Assembly: GCA_025403435.1 (NCBI GenBank)
Contig: CM046335.1
Location: 6,452,103-6,516,102 of the forward strand
DNA length: 64,000 nt
Reading direction: 5' to 3'
Origin: Artocarpus heterophyllus
Taxonomy: Eukaryota > Streptophyta > Magnoliopsida > Rosales > Moraceae
The notes under the pieces were generated by a model. It was not told where the DNA came from. It searched no databases and saw only the letters and a program-made list of their open reading frames with translations. Numbering within the stretch: the first letter of the stretch is position 1; each line of letters begins with the position of its first letter. The translations under genes were made by a program, and so were the position numbers. Of this stretch, positions 13,001 through 24,500 are shown one piece after another.

Positions 13001-13760
13001 TCTTCCCTTTCTGATTTTCAGCCCTCTTGTTTTTATTCTACAGCTTATAACACTCAGTTTTAATGTGCCATTTCTTCGTGCAATAGTTACAGAACTTCTT
13101 CTTATTTCTGGATTTAGACCTACCTCTAATCTCAGTCCCAGAACTTCTCTCTTGGGTTCTACCTCTAACAACTAGACCCACTAGTTATGTTTCAGATCCA
13201 GTAACTAACTGTTTCATTTTTTCTTTAGAAAATAAAGCCTCATAAAACTCATATAGGGTAAGAGTGTCTCGACTATACAAGATAGTATCCCTAAATGTGG
13301 CATATGATGAAGGCAGTGCACATAATAAAATTAACCCAAGGTCTTCTTCATCATACTTAACTTCCATAGCCTCCAAATCAGACACAATCTCCTTAAACAC
13401 AGTTAAGTGATCCTCAAGAGACGTACCTTCAGATATTCAGTGAGAGTATAGACGCTGTTTTAAATGAAGTTTGCTAGTAAGACTCTTGGTCATGCATAAT
13501 TGCTCCAGCTTGAGCCACAAACCAACAGCAGTCTTCTCCTTCAGTACATCCTGCAAAATCTGATTTGATAGATGAAGGTGTATTTGGGACAGAGCCTTTC
13601 AGTCCTTACGCTCCTTTTCCTCCTTCGACCATGATGAGGGCATCTTATCGAAACCCAATAGCGCATCATCAAGGTCCATCTGCATCAGAACAGCTCGCAT
13701 CTTCACTTGCCATAAAGAAAATCTCGTTGTACGATCCAGCAGCGGAATATCAAATTTCAT
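10094..13760 (-). pseudogene. Copia gag-pol pseudogene with ten stops and a frameshift
   Basis: The frame starts at the ATG at 13760 and stays in one register down to about 11430. Visible parts are gag; a CCHC knuckle near 13060-13100 with GH-type residues altered to KKWH; a protease whose DSG-type motif reads DST (12870-12910 region); a pre-integrase domain (WHMRLGH); integrase (DLWGP, RTPQQNG); and reverse transcriptase with YVDDM. In-frame stops lie at 13599, 13437, 13185, 13038, 12570, 12162, 12045, 11868, 11439 and 10981, and a single-base loss near 11425-11430 shifts the frame. Most stops replace codons that are Gln or Arg in this family, consistent with C-to-T decay of methylated DNA. 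The frame ends inside RNase H (ITEAFKEAI) at the element B junction. It cannot make a functional polyprotein. Confidence 0.93.
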
Positions 13761-13786
13761 GGTTGCCGTTGCAAATCAAAGCCAAA

Positions 13787-13798
13787 GCTCTGATACCA
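13787..13798 (-). other. Primer-binding site (tRNA-iMet) of the copia element
   Basis: TGGTATCAGAGC on the minus strand lies two bases inside the LTR end, which reads ATTTCTAACA on that strand. It fixes the inner LTR boundary at 13801. Confidence 0.9.
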
Positions 13799-13800
13799 CT

Positions 13801-14330
13801 TGTTAGAAATCTAAGCAATAAGCAACAAGAAATAGAGAGAAAATTACACACAAGATTTACGTGAAAAAACCCTAATAAAGGGTAAAAACCACAGGCAGAT
13901 GAGAAGCAATCCACTAATCACAAAAATGAAATTACAACGATGTTTAGAGCGCTAAAATACAGAAATTCACTCACTCAATCACTCACAAACTCACAAGACC
14001 GAGCTCTCTGTATCACTCCCAACACTATGATCTCTATGAAATTTTGTGACTCTTTTTGACTTTCTAATGTGTCTCTCTAAACTATGAAGAATATGATGTA
14101 TTTATATGTATGGGGACTCAAACATTAACCCAAAATAACCTAAAAATGTGTAAAAACACAAAATACACGATCAGGCCGCATTGGAGCGCCGCGACGCTGC
14201 TTTCTAGCGCTGTGGCGCTGGTTTTCCCGAATTAGAGTGCCACGGCGCTGCCTTACTGCCAAAAAAAATTAGAGGGTTTTGGGTCACAAAATAACAACTA
14301 CAAATATTTCAAAACTTGCTATTCACTCAC
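13801..14330 (-). repeat. 5' LTR of the copia element (outer end uncertain)
   Basis: The inner end is set by the primer site and the sequence TGTTAGAAAT on the plus strand. A TATA-like ATATAAATAC on the minus strand lies near 14095-14110, so transcription probably began just left of it. Upstream of it sits a GC-rich repeat cluster at 14184-14252. The outer end cannot be fixed because the partner LTR is missing. Confidence 0.7.
14184..14252. repeat. Three imperfect copies of a GC-rich palindromic motif in the copia LTR
   Basis: The units AGCGCCGCGACGCTGC, AGCGCTGTGGCGCTGG and AGTGCCACGGCGCTGC start at about 14185, 14206 and 14236. Each is close to self-complementary, in otherwise AT-rich LTR sequence. 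They lie upstream of the presumed TATA box, where LTR enhancers sit. A regulatory role is inferred only. Confidence 0.6.
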
Positions 14331-16457
14331 AATTAATTTTGAAAAAGCTTTACCATAATTTCTGAACAAGGGGAGAATAAAAACTAAAAAAAAAGCTATG
14401 CATCTTTATCAGAAAGGTCTAGAGTAGCGAGCATTTCTGAGGCTCCGCTAGATTTAAGAGAGAAAGTCCTATAGCATTATTTTTATTTTTTATTTTTTTT
14501 CTGTTTTTCTTCTTTGTCGTTGATTGATTTGTAACTTTAATGAAATTTCTAGAATAAGCGTCGTTTTCTTAGCTTTAAGCGGCAGTACGGATGGAACTCT
14601 GTTGATGAGTGAATAGAACTTGGTCAGTGACTGAATCTTATGAATCTTGGTTAAGGGAAACGTTAAGGAAACATCATGGTTAGAAATTTTATTTATTTAT
14701 TTATTTTGTGGCACTTTCGGGCTCTCTTGCCGGATTTAAAGGTTGATGTGTGCGCGCCACATTTGTTTGGGTGGTTTTTATCTTTCCAAACAAATCGAAG
14801 ATTGGATTTCGAGAACTTTCTCAAATCTAAAAAAAAGGAATGCAACTCTCTCTAATGAAGGAATTTTTCTCTCTAAAAAGATCTCTAAAATGGCTAAAAC
14901 TCCATTTCTCTAATTTATAAACGTGAAGCAACTTGTTCTTTATTATGAGCGGTTTGATTTTTTTATTCATTTGGCACCGTTGGATTTACCATCCTACGTG
15001 ACAGACTTATTTCAGTCAGTCTAATGCTGTACGCTAAAGCTTCCTCTGAGTCTTCTGATTTCGAGTCGTTTCCGTCTTTATTTGCCATCAGCTTTGAAAC
15101 GGTGTCGTCTAACTCAAGTCCAATGATGTCGCTTTGGTTTTCACTCCCCGTTTCTATGACTTCTATTAACAGAGCGACATCGTTTCATTAGGCGGTTTTT
15201 TAATACCGCACAATGTGGTTTTTCTCCTCTGATTATTGGTTATCTTCCTCTAGCTTTTTGCTTCAATAATTAATTGCGGATTTAAATCGTTGAAGCACCA
15301 TGGAGGAGATTCACTCATCAGGCAACCAAGGGGGAAAAAAGTTGTCCGATTAATTTATTATTTTTCATAGAGAAACTTTAGTAATTTTCTCGTGTTTTTC
15401 CTTTCTATTTGTGTCTGATTTATGGTTTCTATCACGGCGGATTTTTCTATCTATATGTGAACTGCATCAAACGCTAGAACCGATGCAATTTTTTACTTTT
15501 TATACTCTGTAATTAGTTTAGCTAGAACTAATTAGTTTTAAGTAAAGCGTCGAAGGAAGCTTAAAAAAGCAAAACCGGAATGTAAGGTTAACAAAAAATA
15601 TAGGAAAGGATATAAACGACAATACACTAATAAACAATGACAACAAAAAAAGGAAGCGACACTAAAATAAGTGAATTTGGCGCAAAGGAATAGACAATAC
15701 TGAGAAAGATCTTGACGATAAATAGAGTAAACAGTATCCAAATTAATTGCATATAAACGACATTGACTACCCAACGACTCGAAGAATTTAAAAAAAAATG
15801 AAAGAGAACAAATTGCCCAAAAACGACAAAGAAACAAAATGACAGAGAAAGCAATGACTGGCCAGGATTAAAAACGACAAACAAGAATAAGGACAATATC
15901 ACAGAGTGGAAAACGACGAAAAAAAGCTCGAACGACGAAAATATGGTAAAAACTTGGAACAAAAACATGTAACAGCACCAAATCCAAATTGATGATCCAA
16001 AACGAAATAAATGCCGCATCCTTTATCGGTCTACTGCGGTAACTTTTTTTTTTTTAATATCTTGACAGGTGTTTACTGCCGTAAAGTTACTGCCGAAATG
16101 TTCAGAATTGCTAACGAAGTTCAGAACAGTGAGGTGCAATGACACCAGAAGCTAAACAAAGCTGAATTTTTTCCCCCACTTTTTGAGGAGAGTTAAGGAG
16201 AAAAAAGGATTACTTAAAAAACTTATTAGTTGTTTTTAATGAACAAAGAAATCTGAATGTTGATATGCAAGAATGCATGTATTTGTTCTACTGGCAGCCT
16301 CTAAAAAAAAGGGGAAAAAAAAAGGAATAAAAGACTAAGATCTAATCTAGGGTGCTCAAGTAAAATTAGCCCCCAACCACTAGCATACTCCATATGTTGC
16401 CTACTACCCGCCAGAATTTTCAAATAGTAAGAGAAAAGAAGAGGCTAAAGAAAGTTC
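14331..16457. other. Intergenic, with AACGAC/GTCGTT motif clusters
   Basis: No gene is visible. Between about 14510 and 15200 the motif GTCGT/GTCGCT occurs on the plus strand several times. Between 15540 and 16020 the reverse form AACGAC/AGCGAC recurs (near 15617, 15656, 15757, 15773, 15822, 15873, 15910 and 15932). Overlapping open frames on the minus strand at 15538-16019 are rich in Phe, Cys and Leu only because of this motif and show no domain. The stretch next to TH2 (16040-16457) looks like its 3' flank. Confidence 0.6.
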
Positions 16458-19106
16458 TCACAAGCCGAAGAAAAAGGCTTCAAGTTCAGCCCAAGAAGAG
16501 ACCGTATAAAGAATGCCAGGGCTTGATTTCCAATTAAAGGAACCGTACTTAGTAAGTTCTTTCTGCTTCTTTACCAAGGTAGGAAATAGTGGGTCGAATT
16601 TGACAAAAAACCGATATGCAAGTTTCCACAGGTTTGGACTTGCGTTCATCACAATGCCTATATCTGCTTCAAGCAAGCAAAGAAAGTCGCCCACGTCACT
16701 TCCAACGCAAACTGTCAAGTGCTTGCCTTTGCCCTTTCGGTTCTTTAGTACTTCCTTAAACGACTGGAGCTTTTGCAGCGGAGATTCCAACTTCTTAATA
16801 ACTTCACCCGTCGTGACATAACCTAACTCATTTGAATGCACCTTCAGGACATCGAAATCTGTTCATATGACGCAAGAACAAAACTTTTCAATCATTTTAA
16901 TCACCACAAAAGGGTAAAAAAATAAATTTATATCTCAAATATTGCGTTCAACAGTGCAGGCCAATCTAACAATTGCAACAAAAATGATTTAAAAGCTCCA
17001 GTATCAGCATATCCATATTAAAAGATTTTTGTCATAGTTTTGGCCTGGTCATCAATTGGAGAATGCATCGGAGACTGATTTCTGTAAATAGAGATTATCC
17101 TACTTCTCTTTAGTGTATCCAGGCATAGATGTTAACAGAAGCATACCTGAAGAAAAAGCTTCTCTGATGAGTTCACTAGACCAACAGTGAGAAATCACAT
17201 GAACATCATAGTTTGAACTTCCATCTTTGAAAATCTTTTGAAAAAACCTTCTACAACCATCCTGAAGAACAATACGCTTGCCAACATATTTGACGGTCTC
17301 TTGGGTTAAATTCTGCAATATGCCCAAAATTTCTACCCTTTCAATTGCGCTTTTCTCAACTTCTGCAACTTGTTCAAGTGCTCTACGCAAGCCACAATGA
17401 TCAAATTTATGTCCTGTAAAAGTTTGAACTTCAACTTTATAATACACATTAACGCTCAAGAAAATTTTAAACCCTGAAAAATTGTAACAGTTCCTTTTTA
17501 AACTATTCTAAAATCACCAAAGCATAAATAGAGAACAAAGCCTAATTATTATCCATTGAACCTGGCACTTGTGGCTCATGAAAAAGTTTATCCACGCAAC
17601 ATTTAACTTCTTCGACATGCTGGGTAGACAGATCATCCCACGCTATCTTATTAGGCTGATATGTTGAGAATATTGCCTCTCCCAGTGCAGCGGTAGAGTG
17701 GAGAAACAGAGCATGTCAAGTCAAAGTCGCAAAATATCGTAAGCTTTTGGTTTCTAAACTCTAGTGCACGTGATAAAGGGACTACAGTTTGCTGAGAAAT
17801 CAGTTGACCAGCGAAAAAATCTACTAGGAACTTCAAAGCGTGGCGATACACATCAACTATTTCATCAAGCTCCACGTTAGACAGAGAAGTACTTAACTTG
17901 CCAATCAACTTTTCAGTATCCTTAGCTGATCCCTGATTTCATAGAGAATGATAAGCAAAAACGAAATTTTGTTCCAACTAGTGAAATGTAAGAAGGAAAC
18001 GTATTGTTTAAAGGGACAGACCTGAAAATCTTGGGAAGCATAAGTACTAAACCAGTTCTGGTAAATGTTCCTGGAATCAGCATGTTGAAGGTATTGTATC
18101 TCACAATAAACATCAGCGTAGAGCGACATACAAGGAGCAATGGCAGCGAGTGTATAGGCAGCCACTTTCTTCTTCTCAAAAGGAGTTGTGATCTTGACGG
18201 GGACTTGTATGTCATCAACTTTTCCCGAGGCAATTGCAAGCAAGAAATCTCTGTATTTGACTGTCGCATCGGAAATGCTGTAGTTTAGGTCCTCAATTGC
18301 CCATTCCTGCCAATTCGTTGGTTCATAAGTATCAAATATATCCCAAAACAATTATCATGTTCATTCAAACAAAGGTTTCTTTGTTTATTTACTTGGCCAG
18401 AATTGAGTAGAGGACTGATCTGATAAACAAACAGAAGCAATCTTTTAAGAGAAAAAAAACAAATACTGAGAACTAAAAGAAGCGTGTTTAATATACCATG
18501 GGTAAGTGGCAATTGAAATTAAAGAAAATTAGTTAAATTAAACTAAGTTTGGTGTCTTTCAATGAAATGAAACCAATTGAACCTAAGTTTTTCCAAGAAG
18601 GAAAATTAGTAAAATAAATTAGCTTTCTTTATTTCCCGCTTTTTTTCCCAGAAAAGAAGATCAATCTAACTAAAACTTTAGTTTCGAGAGAGAGAGAGAG
18701 AGAGCAAAGGCAAACATACTTGGCCAAGTATCTCGTTCTCTTGAATAAACTGGAGTACAAAATTCCTCAGCTCAAGTATGGCGTTCTTTTCACCTTCGTT
18801 TTCTACGCAATTAGCCGCCAATATGAATCTGAAAAACCACAGGATTAATGGAATACGCTGGTAATTTAGTCCAAGATCAAGAAAAATAACTCAAGATCAG
18901 GCGAAAATTATGAATGCAAATAATTAGGGCACGAACGCTCGAGCGAAGGCATTGAGAACATGGCGCTCCTGCGAGACGCAACGGCAGAAGGTCTCGGGAT
19001 CCAAAGTGCCGGCGGCGAGGCTCACGAAGAAGGGCGAGAACCGAGCGTATGACGATCCTGGCTTATATATGTGCCAACACCGAGGTAGTACTTCGTTCTT
19101 CTCCAT
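16458..19106 (-). pseudogene. TH2: TH2-like TENA + HAD phosphatase gene, frameshifted
   Basis: TH2 of plants fuses a TENA/THI-4 domain to a HAD phosphatase that dephosphorylates thiamin monophosphate. Six exons fit: 18937-19106, 18720-18828, 18022-18306, 17562-17932, 17147-17413 and 16458-16858, all with GT-AG borders. TENA is encoded by exons 1-4. HAD starts at the DFDLT motif (17714-17728) and ends with the family's LYTVSSWAE end. The exons total 1603 nt, one base over a multiple of three, and the fault lies in exon 4 between about 17690 and 17710, just after the nucleophile motif; the original frame then meets TAA. Motif IV reads GSDVGD (16685-16705) instead of GDSVGD. An in-frame TAG lies nine bases before the ATG, so there is no organellar transit peptide, unlike Arabidopsis TH2. 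I read it as a decaying paralogue or a base-error copy. Confidence 0.85.
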
Positions 19107-20051
19107 TAAACCCTAGTATCGAATCTCAAGAACAGACGTAGAGGAAGTTGTTAGAGAGAAGTCGCAAGAAGAAATCGCCGGAGAAGACGGACCGTACGGT
19201 TAGCACAACAGTAGAGAGAGAGAGAGTAGAGAGAGAAACATGTGTTTTTGCGGGAAAATATGTGTAGAGGGGTCGTTTAGAAGGAAAGCGGGAAACCAAC
19301 GGTCAAAATAGTAAATTGGGTCGTCTTGACATCTTCGGTTTAGTAGTCCCGTGTCGTTGGGAACAACTAGCAGAGAATGAACGACAATCATATAAAATGA
19401 CGGAGTAAACGACACAAACAAGAAATACGACTACAAAAAGCAACATCATCGGATCAAACGACAAAAACCAAATAAAGGACGACGTTCACTTGGGTCATAA
19501 ACTGGGAAAGTTTGAGAACGAAGCGAGGATATTGTTGAAAAGGACATCAATTTGGCAAACAATAACAATCACAAAGCAGGTGAATGAAACAAAAACGACG
19601 AGTTGTCAACTGTATTATTTTCTGTCCTTTGCATGCCATTATCATGACTCATTGAATTACCCATCATTTGATACAAAAAAAAAAAAATATATTGTTGTGA
19701 TTGCAATAAAAAAAAGGTCTAAAAAATGTAAAAGAGTTATCTTTTCTGCTTGTGAAAACTACACGTGGTTGGATGAACCAAAAAAAAAAAAAACAAATAA
19801 GATTATCAAGATATTTTCTTGTTAAATCATTTTCTTGAAAAGGTATTTTGTAAAATATAAATTGGTCTCCAAGTTTAAATCAAAAATAACGATTTGGATC
19901 CAATTTCCCGATCACGTTTAGAAGAGTGAACTAGAAAAAGGATGGAAGAGAAAAATCTAAAATCACAAATTCAATGATTCAAACAAATCAATAACAACAC
20001 GTCATATTCTTTCTTACCTTAATGTTGGTATATACAAATGAACTGTACATT

Positions 20052-20082
<31 letters not shown>

Positions 20083-20450
20083 TGGGAGTCCCTGGGGAAG
20101 AAAAAGAAATAAAAAAATAAGGGCAAGCCGCAAATCTATGGCTTGCCACTAAAAATGTGACTTCATTGGTATAAGCTATCTACATTTACCTATTGAGATG
20201 GACTTTCCATCTGGATTGTTTTAACACTTACGAACTAGTGGCTAAAAGTTTTAGTCATAATAAAAATTAAAGTTATGATTAAATATATATTAATTATAAT
20301 ATTTTGTTGTAATTAAAAATTTTGCTACATACTATTGTAACTAAAAGTCTAATTTTTTATAATAGTATTTTCTTCACTAAATTTGAATTAGTATAGACTA
20401 AAGTATTTTTATTTCAAACTGACTGTTCTATCAGGTAATCTAAACGCCTT
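19107..20450. other. TH2 upstream region and AACGAC array, no gene
   Basis: 19107-19260 looks like the TH2 leader and promoter, with a short GA run at 19211-19240. From 19270 to about 19620 AACGAC/GTCGTT motifs recur. 19543-19765 is similar to 20899-21085 (shared words such as ACATCAATTTG, AAAAACGAC and TAAAAGAG, and TTTTCTGCTTGT). The remainder is AT-rich with no coding signal. Confidence 0.55.
20055..20079. repeat. (TA)n microsatellite
   Basis: An uninterrupted TA run of about 25 bp, seen directly. Confidence 0.95.
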
Positions 20451-20534
20451 CTAAGTCACTCACGTCCTCAAATGCAAACTGTCAAGTGCTCGTCATCTTT
20501 CCTGAATCTCTTCAGAACTCGATGAATGATGGCG
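20451..20534 (-). pseudogene. Relic of a second TH2 last exon
   Basis: The plus-strand text GCAAACTGTCAAGTGCT at 20474 also occurs in TH2 exon 6 at about 16706. On the minus strand the flanking sequence reads as HRVLKRFRK, then HLTVC, then DVSDL, matching KEVLKNRK, HLTVC and DVGDF of exon 6, broken by a stop. It is an isolated fragment of about 80 bp, far too short to function, and is best explained as the remains of a tandem duplicate of the TH2 locus. Confidence 0.75.
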
Positions 20535-20889
20535 TCTGTCCAATGGAACCCTCTATTGAGATTTGAGAATTGTCAAAAAAATTCTTTCAAATTTTTAGAT
20601 TGATTGATTATAATTAGGTGTGAACAAATCATTTTACTTGATTACAGATAATCTCTTAGCAAATTAGGATACTAATTATAAGAGATTGCATTAGGAGTTC
20701 ATGTCTACGTAACCATAATCATGTTCATTTTATTGTAAATGTATCAATGAAAAGAAAGCAAAACATATTCGTGATCCGTAGATAAATTTATCAAACCACC
20801 TAAATTCTCTTCTTCTTTCTTTTCTGCTATTTTTTTTTTTTTTAATTTTCAAGACCTTCCTAATAATATACGTAACAGATTGCTACTTA

Positions 20890-21131
20890 TGGAAAAAAAA
20901 CGACATCAATTTGCTTAAAGAAAACACGTCAATGAACCAAAAACGACAAGTATTATTTTTGCTGTCTTTTCTATGCCTCAATCATTGAATGGCACGTAAA
21001 TACGTCAATCAAACGACATTTCATTTTACTTACAATGACAAAATGACAAGATGTAAAAGAGATACCTTTTCTGCTTGTTTAAGATAAACGTCGTTCGTTA
21101 GATGCATCTTGCACTCTTCTTCCTCGAGCTC

Positions 21132-21162
<31 letters not shown>

Positions 21163-21500
21163 TGCAAAGATGAGGAGGAGGAGGAGACCTAGTTATTAAA
21201 CAACAATGATTGGTAAAGCGACAATGAACCATAAACAAACGAACGACAAAAAAATAAAAGTTATACCAATAAGCGACATCAATGCAAAACACTTCAAAAA
21301 ACAGAAAAATTTAATGAATAATATTATGGAAAACGACGTAGCTTAAAAGATACCATGAGACCAAACTACACATATACTGACAAAGTCTAAGCGACGTAAT
21401 TAATTCTTATATACGTCACAAAAAAAAAAAAAAAAAAAAACTCCGAAGAACTAGAAACGACATCATTGATTGAACGACTTCGTTAGGCTAAAGATAAGAA
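20890..21500. repeat. Degenerate AACGAC-rich array
   Basis: AACGAC, GCGACATCAATG and related words recur on the plus strand (near 20900, 20940, 21013, 21246, 21276, 21332 and 21457), often followed by ATCAAT or AATGAACC. The start of the block is similar to 19543-19765. A TTC run (21125-21155) and GAG run (21171-21186) lie inside. There is no coding signal. Confidence 0.6.
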
Positions 21501-24500
21501 ATTATTGAAAAACAACTAAAGAATACTTGAGATAAGTTCCAATATTCCCTTATAAAAATCAGAAAAGTAAACCGGTGCACAGATGGAACAGAGGCATCGA
21601 AATCCAGAAAACTTGACGATTCCAACAATGCTATAGTGCATCGTGTACTTTCCTGGTGTTTAGTACATTGATTCAAACCAAGAATAATAAAGTTTGCACT
21701 TGTTATACTATAAAACAAAAACAGCTATATAAAATAAAGTTCTCACATGTTTAAACCAAAAATTTTAGTTGAAACTAAGTGTGCAACATCCTATCAGCCT
21801 AAATATTGTTTTTTAAAGTTCCGGAGAAGTATGAAAAAAATGCCTTCAAAAAATTATGGTGCTGTGTGCTCAATTTTATTGCTGTGCATGAACAATATGA
21901 AAGGTAAGAAAACTCGCCTTACCTTTATTAAAACTACATCTTATTAAAAATATCCACGAACGTATTATTTATTAAAACTACCTTTTATTAAAAATTGATA
22001 ATTTATTAAAAGTTTAACTTACTCTTCATTCTCAACCTCTCATGACCAATACGATACCGTTTAGATTCCGTCCAAAAAATTATTAAAATCGCTAGATTTT
22101 GTCATGAAATTTGCCGGAACCAACGAGATTCCAACATAGGTTCTATCAAAACATTCAAAAACCACTAGATTCTATCTTAAAACTCGCTGAAACCTGGCAT
22201 CGGGTATTTGCCATGGTTACTACCACAGTTAGTGACTGGTATCCAATATCCATCCTGGTTGTCGGTCGGTATTCACACAGTTACCGGTTAATATCCACCA
22301 GAACCAGCAACACCAAGGCTGCCTCTGTCACCGAAAAATCACAAAAGTACACAAAATTTACACACGAAGCCAGGAAATAGTCAATCCTAAAAAATAAGAT
22401 TAAAAAACACAAAAATCTAAAAAAATTCACTATTGTGTTGTCAATCCTGAAAAAAATTATATCCAAAATACACAAAACTACTAAAAAAAATTCACACTGT
22501 TACAACACCTATGAGATGTGATCAAGCCGAGAGAAAACCAGATATGCTACCACTTGGCAACGGCAACGGCAGGCTTACTTAACCATTCCGATAATGCACG
22601 AAGATGTCATGGCAGGCGGAAGATGCCAGCAGAGTGCAAATTCGTGCACTATTCACAGCGATCTCTCATCTAGAGGCACACCGGGACATCTGGAGAATAT
22701 GGTAACGGGAGCTCAGCAAGACACCAAAGATCTCCTTCGGGCGGAGATCTAGTGCCGTCAACGGAAGAGGAGACGTACGTTATCGAGCCTCGCAGTGGCG
22801 GGATCTGCAGTGGATTCCGGTCACACACTCTAGGGAGGTGGAATCATCGTGTGGATTCCAGTCAAGTGACACTAGTGGAGACGTGGCCGACAATAACTGT
22901 AGCAGAAAAGAGAGGAGTAAGAGAGAAGGATTAACGAAGCGGAGAAGACAGGAAGAGACCCTATGTTTAGTTTATAGGTATTATAGTCAGTTTACTAAAT
23001 TTTAATTATGACATTACGGCATATTTTAAAAGAGATTTTGATTTAATAGCAAAATTAATCCAATTGTAAAAGATGTAACATATAGTCTAAATACTTCCTA
23101 AAAAAATCTAAATCTCACGTCATTAAAACATAAACATAAACACTAATAGCTTGACCTTTTAATATGTAAAGTCTCTTAGCAAGTTCAATTTTCATCAAAC
23201 TAACAACAAATTTCAGCCTTTTATGAGTTTTTTTAATGAAATAAGCTCGTTAGCCTTCAACCTAACAACGATGACGACAAGCGTAAATATTGGATAAGTT
23301 GAATCCAATTGGACTCGTTGAGCTCTGAGATCTTATTGAAGAATAATCAAGCAGCAGAAAAAGAAGCTCTAAAAATCTCGAAAAATTTTAAATCATAGAG
23401 GACAAGAACCTGAAGCAGTCGCCATTGTTTTGTTTCCCAAGTTTTTTCAACACAAAGTTTAAAAAACACTTAAAAATAATTCTTAAATTATGTCAAAGCG
23501 TTAACAATGAAAAACTGAACTGAATGGATTGAGGCTTATTTATAGACGTGTGAATTCTTGCTCAATCATAAATTCTAAACTATTGATGTATTTTAATTCA
23601 TATTCAAAAAAAAATACTTTAATTCAAATAAATTTTCGAATAGATAAGTCCACAGCGACACTTAAAAAAATAATTATAAACAATCCTAATCAAATTCAAA
23701 CTAAATGTAGATAATAGTTTAAAAAAAAAACAACAACAAACGACGTCAATTGATGTAACGAAATAAAACTGAATAAAGATATAATATAAAATTCGAGAAA
23801 CCGGTGAATAACATCATTATTGTTACGCTAACATAAAGACAAAGATGAACCAAAATGCACATTTAAAGAAAGGACGAAAACAATATAGAGGAACAAAATC
23901 ATCTAAAACAAATAACAACTTCTTTTGGACTTCCTTCAAAAAAAAAAAAAAACTCCGCGTTTTTTCACTACTTTTATGTCCTTAATTTAGTAAGGGTTTT
24001 TTACCTCTTCATATCCCTATATTTTACATTATTCAAAAGGTATATCCTACCATTTTAAATCTTGCATTTTCATACCATCGAATAACATTATATACACAAA
24101 TTCACGTGTTTTCTTTATCAATCTTTAATTTTGATTTAAAAAACTATATTTTTCTAATTTTAATTTTATTTTGTTTTCTTTAATGGGTGTTTCGAAAAAT
24201 TTTGAGGATAAATTCAAATGTTGATCAAGAAAAGGTATAATTTTATATATTAAATATTACTAATGTACAAAAATGCCGGATTTCAGGGGTATGGGGTATA
24301 CTTTTTTAATAAAAGAAAAATGTAGGATATAAAAAAGATAATAAACAAAAGAATAATTTATCAGTATATAGATATAATTCTGTTTTAACAAGAGTTCTAT
24401 AAAGAAAAATTATAAACAATAGAAATTTTAGTTTAGGTTTGGAAAATAATAGCATAATTTATTATATATTGAAATTAATATCACAACACACATTAAAAAA

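Larger units (their letters stand above)
10094..14330 (-). mobile_element. Old, truncated Ty1/copia retrotransposon
   Basis: This degenerate copia element on the minus strand retains the 5' LTR (from 13801 rightward), a tRNA-iMet primer site, and gag, protease, integrase, reverse transcriptase and part of RNase H in copia order. Its 3' end is cut at 10094 by element B, so the rest of RNase H and the 3' LTR must lie beyond the left edge of the window. The right boundary is uncertain because only one LTR is available for comparison; 14330 is a minimum estimate. Confidence 0.88.

Noticed and set aside
15538..16019. Overlapping minus-strand open frames rich in Phe, Cys and Leu
   Set aside because: They are translations of the AACGAC-rich repeat read on the other strand; no start context, domain or codon bias.
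17685..17710. A tiny intron to repair the TH2 frame
   Set aside because: The interval is only about 25 bp and has no usable GT-AG pair; plant introns are longer.
21098..21292. Arg/Lys-rich open frame
   Set aside because: Produced by a TTC microsatellite; no gene evidence.
22752..22934. Short plus-strand open frame in the GC-richer island
   Set aside because: 60 codons, no recognised domain, no matching neighbours; kept only as part of the unexplained island.
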